Shown here piece by piece: positions 25,671 through 36,202 of a stretch of DNA of 44,259 nt. The notes under the pieces are model-generated. The model was not told the DNA's origin and searched no databases. It was given only the letters and a program-made list of their open reading frames with translations. The DNA is from Funneliformis mosseae (lineage: Eukaryota; Glomeromycota; Glomeromycetes; Glomerales; Glomeraceae). Location of the stretch: the NCBI GenBank assembly GCA_910592005.1, contig CAJVPP010000148.1, positions 1 to 44,259 of the forward strand, in the 5' to 3' direction. Made by a program: the position numbers and the translations under genes. The first letter of the stretch is position 1. Each line of letters begins with the position of its first letter.

Positions 25671-25920
25671 CTTTGAGGAAAATGTGTTTTCTAAAGAAAA
25701 GTTTACTTTATTATATGGAAATAAAGTTCTTGATCCGCTTAAAATAGAAGAATTTGAAGTGTTGCATCCAGAAGTTAACGAGCTATTAACTGAAGATATA
25801 AAAGAATATAAAAAAGAGCAAGACAAAAGGGTTGCGGGAATAGAAAGCTTTTTAAATAACAGTCTATTTCCTATATTTTGGAGAAATGGCATGAGAAAAA
25901 GATATCAAAAAAATATTTGA
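25576..25920 (+). CDS. Possible antisense gene of unknown function, overlapping the PCMT start
   Basis: An uninterrupted 114-codon frame runs opposite PCMT exon 1 (first 95 bp) and then upstream of it. The part after 25675 looks like real fungal protein (EEFEVLHPEVNELLTEDIKE, then FPIFWRNGMRKRYQKN), rich in Glu and Lys. The opposite-strand translation there is Ser/Leu-rich in the way expected of a shadow. I recognise no family. The first 30 residues are simply antisense to conserved PCMT, so either the true start is elsewhere, or the frame is a gene fragment, or it is chance. It ends 246 bp before the SMYD-type gene. Confidence 0.3.
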   Translation: MAFSTPSDLKILAVFKLFTSPSLLLAEQYQAIFEENVFSKEKFTLLYGNKVLDPLKIEEFEVLHPEVNELLTEDIKEYKKEQDKRVAGIESFLNNSLFPIFWRNGMRKRYQKNI

Positions 25921-26166
25921 GAATGATCGACATTCATTTAACATCTTTCTGATGTCATTACTGATTCTAGTGCCGCAGTAAGTGCGTCATGTTTATAATC
26001 TTTTGGGTGATTAGACTTTTATGATCTTTTCTTTTTCCAAGAGTAAGATAAGGCAAAAAGTCAAATTATTACACATTAATTAAAACGCAAAACTGCAATG
26101 ATTTCCGAAATCAATTTTAGTATATAGAAAACATTTTAAACTTAATTCTTTAAATCGTTCGTAGAA
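25921..26166. promoter_or_regulatory. Promoter region of the SMYD-type gene
   Basis: AT-rich 246-bp stretch leading to the start codon at 26167. No clear TATA box or factor site seen. Confidence 0.3.
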
Positions 26167-28683
26167 ATGAGTCAAAAAAGTCAGAAAAATAAAACTTTGC
26201 GGGGTAAGGTAGTTAGCAATAGTGAAGAAGAGGAAAAGAGACAGTCTCAAAAAAGTAAGGAAAACTCAAAACAATCTATAGCTTTGTGCGCTGCACCACC
26301 TAAACTGAGTTTTTTTGACGAGATAGAAGAAGTGTGTACTTTTTAGAACAAATTATTTTCAGTTCTAGACTTTAAACTGAATGTAATAATTTTCATTTAT
26401 TATAGTCTGATATAACAGAATATAGACCTTTAAAACGTATTTCGAAAGATATTCCAGTCAATCAAAGAAACAAAACTCAAGGAACAAAGACAGGAACCAG
26501 CATAGAATTAAAGTCGCCTTCTAATGATCAAACTTTAGAAAATCTAGTTATTAAAAGTGCAAATAAAAGGCTTGAGATTAGAATAAGTGATCAATCTGGA
26601 AGAGGGTTATTTGCTTTGCAAAATATTTCTCCTGGTACCTTAATTTTAAATTACACGTACAGCGTTTGTTTCCAATCTATAATTATTCAACTTTGAAAAT
26701 GATTAAACAGGGGCTCTTGTTATGGAAGATATACCCTACTCCGCCGTTGTAGATGATGCAAACTTTTTTACAACCTGTAGTCATTGTTTTATGAAAGACG
26801 GAAAGTTGTCATGTTGTTCGGCTTGTAAATTAATTCATTATTGTTCTAAGGTTGGAAATAAGCTACAATAATCTTTTCGTGATTTAATTATTTTGGCGCT
26901 GAGTTTCGTGTCTTGTTAATTGTACAGGAATGCCAAAGTAATGATTGGTCAAATCATCAGCACGAGTGCAAAGTTTTTGTTAAAGTGCAAAGAAAACCAC
27001 CTACTTCAATTCGTTTACTATGCCGGATCTTGATGCGCCGCATGAGTGATCCGGCATCAGTATGTATTGGAATTTCTTTTTAATTATGGCTAGGCAAAGT
27101 TTATGGTGTATAAATTTTTCTATAAAGATATTGCTATTTTACTTATTATTCAATATTTAATATTTTAGTTCAAAGAGATCGAAAATTTACAAAGCAGTAT
27201 CCAAGATTATTATAGCTGTTGGGGAATAGTCAATTTGTTTTATTTATTGATAATTATATTTTCCTTGACAAACTTTGTCTAATGTAGATAGACATTTATT
27301 CAAGCAAGAACAAATAGAGACATTTGCTCAAATTTCCATGGTGATCCGTGATTGCGTACCTAAAGATGCCTTATTATCTGCATCGGAGATGATTGAATTA
27401 TTTTGTCGTGTATTTATCATTCTATTTTTAGTCTCATGTCTTTTTTCTTTATTTTACATCTGGTTATATGGATTTTATTGTTAAGTTTACAGAAAATAGT
27501 TTCTCAATTTTGGATGGAGAAATGATACCCAATGGTGTAGCAGTTTATCCTAATGCTTCTTTAATAAATCATTCTTGTCGTCCTAATTGTATTATCGTCT
27601 TTGAAAAATCAAAAATGATGGTTCGGTGTATTGAACCTATTGTGATAGGTCAAGAGGTACTTTTATAGAAAAATTAAGTAATAATCATTTATAAGAATAG
27701 TTTTATGAATAATTATGCTTTATAGATTACAATTAATTATACTGATTTGAGTCAATCAGGAGAAGAGCGACGAAAAGAATTGCAAGATCGTTACTTTTTT
27801 TTATGTCGATGTGAATTATGTGAATATTATAAGGTAAATAATATTTTTATAATTATATAATATATATAGATTGATTTAATTTTTTATTTAATATGTTTAG
27901 TTAAAATCTCACGTAGATCCAAGAAGCGCGTTAAGGTGTCAAAATCCAAACTGTTTGAATGCAATTGAACCACCGGGTAATTTATTATATCATATATTAT
28001 TATGGCTTTTAATCTATTTTATTAAATTTGCTATGTTATGCTATTTTAGAATTATTGGAATTGGAAGTTGAAGAATATTCATCAACGTGTTCAATTTGTT
28101 CAAAGAAATTACATTATGACGTAGCAGATGTAGAAAAAAAATTATCAATAGCTATAGAATTGTATGACAAGGGATCAAATTTACGCGACAGAGGTAAAAA
28201 AAACTTCTCCCATTTGCTAAAATGAACATTTTTAGTTATATCATTTTAAAAAAAATTTTTTTAGATGATCGTCAAGCAATAACCTTTTTCGAACAATCGT
28301 TCAACATTCAAAATGAGCTTTTACATAAAGCAAATTATTATTTAATGAGAACGTGTAAATCAATGGTTGAAATCTATTGTAATTTAAGAGATTGGAAGCA
28401 TGCGTTAATTCATTCATTTGAATTAATCGAATCTTATAGAATTCTGTATAGTAAATTACATCCATTGTTAGGTATCCAACTCTATTCCACTGCAAGAATT
28501 TATTTATCATTTAATGATAATGAAATTGATATTAAATATCTTGAAAAAATTGAAGAATTATTAAGAGAAGCATTAAAAATTTTAGAAATTACTCATGGAT
28601 TTAAACATCCTCTTACTAAAATGGTTGAAATGAATTTATGGGATGTTGAAGGGGAAATCAAAACTAAAAAAAAAAAGCAATAA
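26167..28683 (+). CDS. SET and MYND domain lysine methyltransferase (SMYD type)
   Basis: Eleven exons: 26167-26331, 26406-26634, 26711-26850, 26928-27059, 27169-27196, 27288-27409, 27486-27656, 27726-27833, 27901-27976, 28050-28193, 28265-28683, giving 577 aa. A Lys/Ser-rich N-terminal tail of about 100 residues precedes the SET domain, which opens at GRGLFALQNISPG (120-132). The MYND zinc finger inserted in it has C154, C157, C167, C170, C176, C180, H188 and C192. SET resumes with NHSCRPNC (300-307) and ITINYT (330-335). A post-SET Cys cluster (CRCELC) follows, then a helical TPR-like C-terminus. This order is diagnostic for SMYD proteins, which methylate histone or other lysines. Exon 5 is only 28 nt. 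The N-terminal tail is longer than usual. Confidence 0.93.
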
Positions 28684-29883
28684 ATCAATAAAATTTATCA
28701 GTTTATTATAATAAAACTTGAAAATTAATAATTATAAAACAAAAATTATATAATGATTTTTATTATAATTAATATAATTAATATTTTGATTTTATTACAT
28801 AATAATAAAAATTTGAAGAAAGTTGATTAATAAAAATATAGAAGATAATTTTACATTTTTAAAAGAATTATTTAATATTAAATGAAATAATTAGTGATAT
28901 ATTGAATTTTTTTTTGAAGATAATGATATTATTTAAAATAATAGTAGTATTATAGAAATTAAGCTTTTAAAAAAAAAGCAAATGCTATTTTAGATAATGA
29001 GTGATTTTAAAATTGATAAATTTATTTATCATTTTTTAATTTTTATCAAAATTATCTTGTACATTAATGATTATTATATTATTATTAATAATGAAATTAT
29101 GATTTATCTTATGATATTATATCATATGATTTTAATATTACAACTGAAATTATTGCTATCATTTTCTTTATTATTATTATTATATATATTATTATTATTA
29201 ATTACTATTATCTTTATCAGTAATTTTTAAATCAAAATTTAAATTGATTAAAATTTCATATATCTTGCAATATAAAAACCTCAAATTTGCTTAATCGTGA
29301 TATTAGCGTTTCAAATAGCATAAAGTTGTAATATAGCATCTCTGAAAGTACTTTAAGCCATATAAAATAATTTTCAACTGAATTATGTAATATTCAACTA
29401 AAAATAGGTACAGTCCCACCTGTACCATATGTCAGACTAATAAAGAATCTGCAAGATAACAATAACACATATTCAACATAGTTAAACTAAAATTTACCAA
29501 ATAAAATTTCCTTTAACAGCAACAACCATCATGAAAATTCTTTCTCTTATTCAATAGTAACAACCAAAAACTTATACTCATTCTTAAACAACAGGAACTT
29601 CCTTAACAACTCAATAACAACAACAACTATTTTGTCAGTATGTGCTGTTATTAATAAAAGTTCAAATAATTTTTACAGTTAGTAGCAATTAGTTAATAAC
29701 CATTTATAATAATATATATATATAGAACATAATCATATCAAACTATCCTTTGTTATTTCAAGTATATTCGCCATCTGGATATAACCTAAAAATAAGGAAT
29801 TTTTATTACCTATTAGGTTTTAATATTTTTATAAGGTCTTTTTACTGAAAAATTACTTTTTAACTCTTAATTTCAGATATACT
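28684..29883. other. AT-rich intergenic DNA
   Basis: No gene supported. An open frame at 28997-29230 is almost pure Ile/Leu/Tyr from ATT/TTA repeats and is judged spurious. A small hairpin, GGTACAG-TCCCAC-CTGTACC, lies at 29407-29426. CAA-rich sequence at 29515-29630 and a TA microsatellite at about 29710-29723 follow. Confidence 0.4.
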
Positions 29884-32150
29884 ATGACATATTATCTCGT
29901 ATTAGGTGAAATTTCTGCTAAAAGGAAACTTAATTTTGTTAAGTTCAATTTCTCAGAACGTGTTATGATACTCAAAAATGCTATCTATGATAAGAAGAAA
30001 AACGTCTTTTCCAATAAAAGTATTGATAAAATTTATCTCATATTATGAAAAGTCAATATTCCTTTCGACAGTGATGATAAGCTGAAGATGCTTGATGATA
30101 CATTTAATACAATTAAATTGAACAAAATCTTGAGAGAAAGGAAATATTACCAGTAGACGAAATTTTAAAATATTTAAAAAATCTTAATAAATTATTATCC
30201 TCAATCTACATCCTCATACAAACGTCTTCACTTGTTACTTCTGGTAAGTGTCTCCCAATGGTTTACCTCTCAAATAAGTCACAGATCTTTTATTAATCAG
30301 CTTTTTTCTCTGTTTCCATTTTTTCCCATTTTCTCACAAAGAATCACTAATGAAAAAAGACATCTTTGGAAAATGGATCCTAAAGGAATATCTGTTATTT
30401 AAAGTAATAATGAGGTTTAACAGATCTCTTTGTCAAAATTAGAGTTCTAAGGATGTATATATTTCATTAAATATATGTAAACAAAACATATTGGTTAACT
30501 CAGCTTCAGTTAAATAATAGCCAATATTTCGTATCATAGCCTCAAAAATTTGATAAATCAATGTTTCTCTCAATGGTTAAATCTTTCTACTTGATTCAAT
30601 ATAATCTCTTTAAAAATCTGTATATATAAGATCATCTATTAAACATTTTTATCAATAATAAAGCAGAAAGATAGAATAAGAACTTGTCTCTGATCTCAGT
30701 TATCAGGCTTGACTTTTCATTGTTAATATTAGACAAAAGGTCAGAGATATTAGAAAAGGACTTGATTCAAGTATTATAATCAATTGAAGAGCAATATGGC
30801 ATTGATATAGTGAATAATAATATTAAGAGTACCACTTTTAAATTAATTAAATCACTAGCTGATGATAATGAAAATAAGTATAGATAAGTGATAATTCTTA
30901 TAGATGAATATGATTCACTAATATTAAATGTTATTAGTATTACAAAAGAAAGTATAAAATTACAAATGACAGTTATAGCATACTAAAGAGTTTTTTTGAA
31001 GTAATTAAGACATTGCAAAGTAAAGTTAAATTTCTTTCATTATGAATGTAATAATGTTTATATATTTAAATTTATTTTCAAGATTAAATAATCTTAAGGA
31101 CGTAATATTAAGTAATAAATTATCTGAGATATATAGATTTACAAGTGATGAGATAACAAAAGTGCTTGAAGATAAATTATTAAATTTTTGCAAATCAGAT
31201 CGTTATAATGATGTACAAGATATTATGAATAAACTTCAGAAAAAATATAATGGTTATTTTTAGGATGGTAACATTAAAGTGTATAACCTATATAATATTT
31301 ACAGTTTTTTTGATAATTTTGAATATGAAAACTTTTGGATTCAAAAAGGGAAAACCAAATTTTTTGTTAAATTGATTGGTACAGAACATGTTAAGAATAT
31401 AATAGATTAAATCACAATAAAGAAGAGATTAATTGTACTTATTGATGTTATTGATATACAAATATCATTTGACTTTTCCACTTTATCATTATTCTAAACT
31501 GGCTATTTAATTATCAAATAATAGAAAATAGATTATGATGACAAACAGTGTTTAGTTCTCAAAATTCTAAATACTGAAGTGAGAGAATCTCTGATAAGCG
31601 AATTATAGGCTTATTTATATGATATTTCAATAGAAACTGCATACAAATGAATTTACATATTAGCAAGACTTCTTAAGAATGATAATTTTATTAAATTTAT
31701 TAAAGTATTTAATGATAATTTAGCATTTATCCTATATATAATGAAAGTCAATATGCAGGAGATTATAAGGGTTATTACCATTTGCATGTCTATATATTAA
31801 TGCGTTATATTGGATTGTTATTTTAGAAAGAGGACGTTACGAGTCAAGGCAGAACTGATATGTGAATAATGACAAATATGTCTATTTACTATCTTGAATA
31901 CAAGCGTTACGTTCTACCAAAATCATCAAATGATCAAGTAATTAGAAACTTAATACAAGAAACAATAGAACAAATATTTACAAATGAATATTATGCTTGC
32001 TATACGAATTTTATAACAAGTTTTTATATGCTATTGAATATGTTTTTTTAACAGGAACTCGAAAAATATGTGGAGTTAGAATTCAAAAATTTACTTATAG
32101 GTCGAATAAACTTAAAAAATGGAATTACAATATTTTTTAGATAAATTTTC
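29884..32150 (+). pseudogene. Decayed Crinkler-type gene with AAA-ATPase-like and PD-(D/E)XK parts
   Basis: The frame opening MTYYLVLGEI at 29884 resembles the ubiquitin-like N-terminal domain of Crinkler (CRN) proteins. It continues with FSERVMILKNAIYDKK and then KVNIPF, where a TGA replaces the usual Trp before KVxIPF. Downstream, across several stops and shifts, come an AAA-ATPase-like segment (IILIDEYDSL near 30888-30920), the FSRLNNLKDVILS segment at 31076-31113 and KYNGYF at 31246-31263. A nuclease-like YLEYKRY segment lies at 31890-31910. This order is known for CRN proteins and related families in AM fungi. At least eight in-frame stops mean it cannot make the full protein. CRN proteins are effector-like; this copy is only a relic. 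Confidence 0.7.
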
Positions 32151-33676
32151 TTAATAGTCCCTTTCACTATTTCAATTATAAGATTTTTTTTAAAATTATT
32201 ATTTTATAATTTGTGAACATATAAAAGAAAATGAATGTGTTCTTAGATAAAGAGTCAAAATTTTATAATCGATTATTGTAGGATATATTCATCAATCATT
32301 AATAGCAGTAATGAAATATAATTCATTGATAAAATATGTTTCGTATTTACATTAAATAATAAAGTATTTATCTTGCATTTGTACTTGAAATAATTAATGA
32401 TAGTTATAAGATTTAAAAAATAATATTAATTTTTTCGATATGCCAATAATTTTGATAAAAATAATAGTGCTCTCTTCACTACTATTATATTTATTTTTAC
32501 TCTGTCCTATGATCAAAAAGACTTATTTCTCAGCTTAATATTGAACATATACGTTGTCGCATTATAATTTGTCTTGATCAGTGAGTGTTATACATAAAAT
32601 TTTTTATTAATACAAAAATAAGTAATATATAACGTTTCTATGCTAATGACTAGAACATATACTGTTTCATAAATCTCTATTTTTTCTTGATTATCACTTC
32701 TACACAGCGCTTCTTAGTTATGGGTTTCTCACTACTTACTACTTTATCTTTTAATAAACCTACTATGACCTCTAAAAACTTTTTTCACATTCTTATGCAA
32801 TTCTGTATTATCTTTGAAAGCATCTTCTGTCAGTAAAATTTGATACTTAGTCCTGCTCATAATGATTATCTTTTTGTAGCACTAGTGGATCCTAAAAATT
32901 GAAGGAAGAGAGAATGAAATACTTTCACTTCAGATTGCGATTTTCTAAAAAATTTACCTCTAATTTAAATATATCATGATCTAATTGGATAATGTTAATC
33001 AGTTTAAAAAATAAGTTTTAGATCTGGTTTTTCAAAATGAACTGGTTTTTTAAAATTTTAAAAATAGAACTGGAAACTGAAAGAACTGATATCTTAAACT
33101 GTATTTTAACCAATTAATTAAGAATCGTCTTATTATAAGTAATTATCTTTTATAAATCTAAGAGTATCAACTTTAGTATAATCTTCACTTTTGTCTAATA
33201 AAAGCTTCTTTTTTTATTTTAATAAAACTATTAAAAAATGTATTATTAAAACAATTGAAAAATAGAACATTTTATTTGAATTGAAAAGTGTTTTTTAATA
33301 TAAAGCTGTGATCTTATAAAGTATAAAAATTCTATATAAGTCATAAAGTTATAGATTCGAATATTTACGAAAACATGAGAAGTTTCTTAACTTTATGGAT
33401 TACTTTAAATGGAATTTCAATATTTAAAGGATAAGAAAAACATTTTTCTATCTTGGGGTTAGATCTTTTTGATATCAATTTCATCATGTGATTGGTAATC
33501 GGTCCAATAAAATTGCCTTATTGAAAATTTTGTCAAATTCCAACTTTTTAGAATTCAATCTATGTTAAGAGTATCTTTTTACTCAAATATTGAATACATT
33601 TGAAATAGCATAGATTTTCGATTTCAATAGCATATATTTGTGCGATTGAGCACTATCTATATATTAGTATTCGTTG
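32151..33676. other. Intergenic DNA with a degenerate minus-strand frame, then the NDUFS1 promoter
   Basis: At 32860-32684 the minus strand opens with MSRTKYQILLTEDAFKDN and, after a frame change, reads EKPITKKRCVEVIIKKK and a stop. It is a possible dead gene of unknown family. The rest up to about 33400 is AT-rich without features. The promoter of the next gene holds a CCAAT pair (separate entry). Confidence 0.35.
33491..33508. promoter_or_regulatory. Inverted pair of CCAAT boxes upstream of NDUFS1
   Basis: ATTGG at 33491-33495 and CCAAT at 33504-33508 face each other, 169-186 bp before the start codon. The Hap2/3/5 (NF-Y) complex binds CCAAT and controls respiratory genes in many fungi (family knowledge). 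The link here is inference from position and target. Confidence 0.35.
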
Positions 33677-36202
33677 ATGTCGAAAATTCTCTCCAATTCA
33701 AGAAGGATCGGTTCCTTCATACAAAGAAGCAAAGGTACAATTTAAATTATTATTAAATAATAATGCTTTTTACGTATTTTTGCGAGTAATATATTTAATT
33801 AACCGAAACTTTAAGGATTTCGTGCTTTCAGTTTAAGCGCACCGAGAAAACAAGATGTTGAAGTATTTGTGGATGGAAATCCCATTACGATAGAACAAGG
33901 AAGTGCTGTAATTCAAGCATGTGAAAAAGCTGGCTATGCAATACCTCGCTTTTGCTTTCACGAGGTCGGTTGAACTATCCAAAGTTATCTTACCGTTAAC
34001 TGACTTCAAAAATAATAATAGATTCAACTTATTTGAATTTGGATCAAAATTAGCGGTTATCCGTTGCTGGTAATTGCCGAATGTGTCTTGTTGAATTGGA
34101 AAAATCACCAAAACCTATCGCTTCTTGTGCAATGCCTGTTATGCCCGGAATGAAAATTAAAACTGACACACCTCTTGTGAAAAAGGCACGTGAAGGTGTT
34201 ATGGAATTTTTATTAGCTAATCATCCTTTAGATTGTCCAATTTGTGATCAAGGTGGTGAATGCGATTTACAAGATCAAGCCATACGTTATGGTAGTGATC
34301 GAGGTCGATTTCATGAAGTTGCCGGAAAACGTGCAGTTGAAGATAAAGATTTTGGACCTTTGGTTAAAACGAGCATGACAAGGTGTATTCATTGTACACG
34401 TTGTGTTAGATTCGCTAATGAAGTTGCCGGAGTTCCTGAATTGGGTACAAGTGGAAGAGGCAACGATATGCAAATTAGTACATATATTGAACGTACTTTG
34501 AATTCAGAAATGTCTGGTAATGTCATTGATTTATGCCCTGTTGGTGCTTTAACCGCCAAACCGTATGCCTTCTCATATCGTCCATGGGAACTAAGAAGGA
34601 CGGAATCAATTGATGTTTTGGACGCTATCGGTAGTAACATTAGAGTAGATTCAAGGGGAGTTGAGGTTATGCGAATCTTGCCTAAAATAAATGATCAAGT
34701 GAATGAAGAATGGATTTCTGATAAAACAAGGTTTGCCTTTGATGGACTTAAAAGGCAAAGACTCACCACACCATTAATTCGTCAAGACGATAAATTTATA
34801 GTTGCTTCATGGGAACAGGCCTTGACACGTGTAGCCAATGAAATTCATCAGGTTAAAGGTTCTGAAGCCAAAGCAATCGCTGGACAGCTTGCAGATACAG
34901 AGAGCTTGGTTGCCCTTAAAGATCTGTTTAATCGCATTGGTTCAGATAATTTTGCCATAGATACGACTAATGGATCTCAGGTACCCGCTCATGGTGCTGA
35001 TATTAGGTCAAATTATCTTTTGAACAGCAAGATTGCGGGCATTGAAAAAGCCGATGTATTGTTATTAGTAGGTACCAATCCACGTCATGAAGGTCCTATA
35101 CTTAACACTAGGATCTTTAATAGCTATCTTCGTAATGGACTGGACGTTGGATTAATAGGGTTTGCCGCCAATACTACTTATGATTATGATCATATTGGCG
35201 ATAATAGCAAAGCACTTGAAAATATATTAAATGAGAATCATCCGTTTGCCAAAAGGATTGCTGAAGCTAAGAGACCATTGATTATAGTTGGTAGCGGTGT
35301 TTTAGGTAATCCTGATTCCGAATACGTATTTTCTACTATAGCAAAAATAACGAACAAATATAAGAACTCCTTCTTCCAGGGTGATTGGAATGGATATAAC
35401 GTATTACAAATGGTCAGTATATCACTTGTTCATTGCATATTTATTTTTAGCTGATTTCAATATCTTTGTTTGTATGTATTTAATATTATTGTTGTTATTA
35501 CTATTATTATCATCATTATCATTGATAGTCTGCAAGTAGGGCTGCAGCTTATGATATAGGATTTATTCCATCATCAGAGACTTCAAATATCACACCTAGA
35601 TTCGTTTATTTATTGGGTGCGGATGAAATCGTTCCTCAAGATATTCCAAAGGATGCATTTGTGGTGTATCAGGGCCATCATGGTGATACCGGTGCATATT
35701 ATGCTGACGTAATCCTCCCTGGTGCCGCTTATACTGAGAAGAGTGTGACATATGTAAACACCGAAGGTCGATCACAATTGACACGCGCGGCAGTTCCACC
35801 CCCAGGAGCTGCACGTGAGGATTGGAAGGTAACGTCGTGCACTTTTTTGTTCACCCTCCTCGCTATTTATTTTGAAACCTAAAATTATATCTTTTGTTTA
35901 TTGATTAGATCATTCGAGCGTTGTCAGAACTAGCAGGCGTTACATTACCATATGATGACTTACACTCTCTTCGTGACCGTATGAGTGATATTGCACCGCA
36001 TCTTACACGATATGATGTAGTTGAGAGAGTGAGTAATCCCGAATTAGGACTTTCACGATTGGTGAATAAATCCACAAAGTCGTCACGAGCGATATTCAAG
36101 CCTATCATTCAAGACTTTTATATGACTGACAGTATTTCACGGGCTAGCCAGACTATGGCCAAGTGTAGTGGCGCTTTCACACATGATCCACTAAAACAAT
36201 GA
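33677..36202 (+). CDS. NDUFS1: NADH:ubiquinone oxidoreductase 75-kDa subunit (NDUFS1)
   Basis: The largest core subunit of complex I, carrying three iron-sulfur clusters of the electron path in the matrix arm. Five exons, 33677-33734, 33816-33964, 34054-35412, 35529-35828, 35909-36202, give 719 aa. The N-terminal 28 residues ([20 protein letters not shown], then FRAFSLSA) are a clear mitochondrial presequence. [2Fe-2S] ligands are C66, C77, C80 and C94. The N5-type cluster has H126, C130, C133 and C139. The second [4Fe-4S] cluster has C180, C183, C186 and C230. The molybdopterin-oxidoreductase-like domain follows and keeps its fold signatures ([19 protein letters not shown], then [20 protein letters not shown]). 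All ligands are intact, so the gene should be functional. The 1359-nt third exon is large for this window. Confidence 0.97.

Noticed and set aside
25671..25892. N-terminal extension of PCMT by 74 residues
   Set aside because: The frame is open, but the translation is Ser/Leu-rich and unlike the family, while MAWYCSAN at 25670 fits the known family start. The opposite strand looks more protein-like there.
28997..29230. 77-codon plus-strand open frame rich in Ile, Leu and Tyr
   Set aside because: It is produced by ATT/TTA repeats, has no family features, and its composition equals the flanking non-coding DNA.
29884..32150. Reassignment of TAA/TAG to Gln in this region
   Set aside because: Many stops fall at Gln positions, but all intact genes in the window use TAA, TAG and TGA as stops and one stop here is TGA at a Trp position. 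Decay is the simpler explanation.
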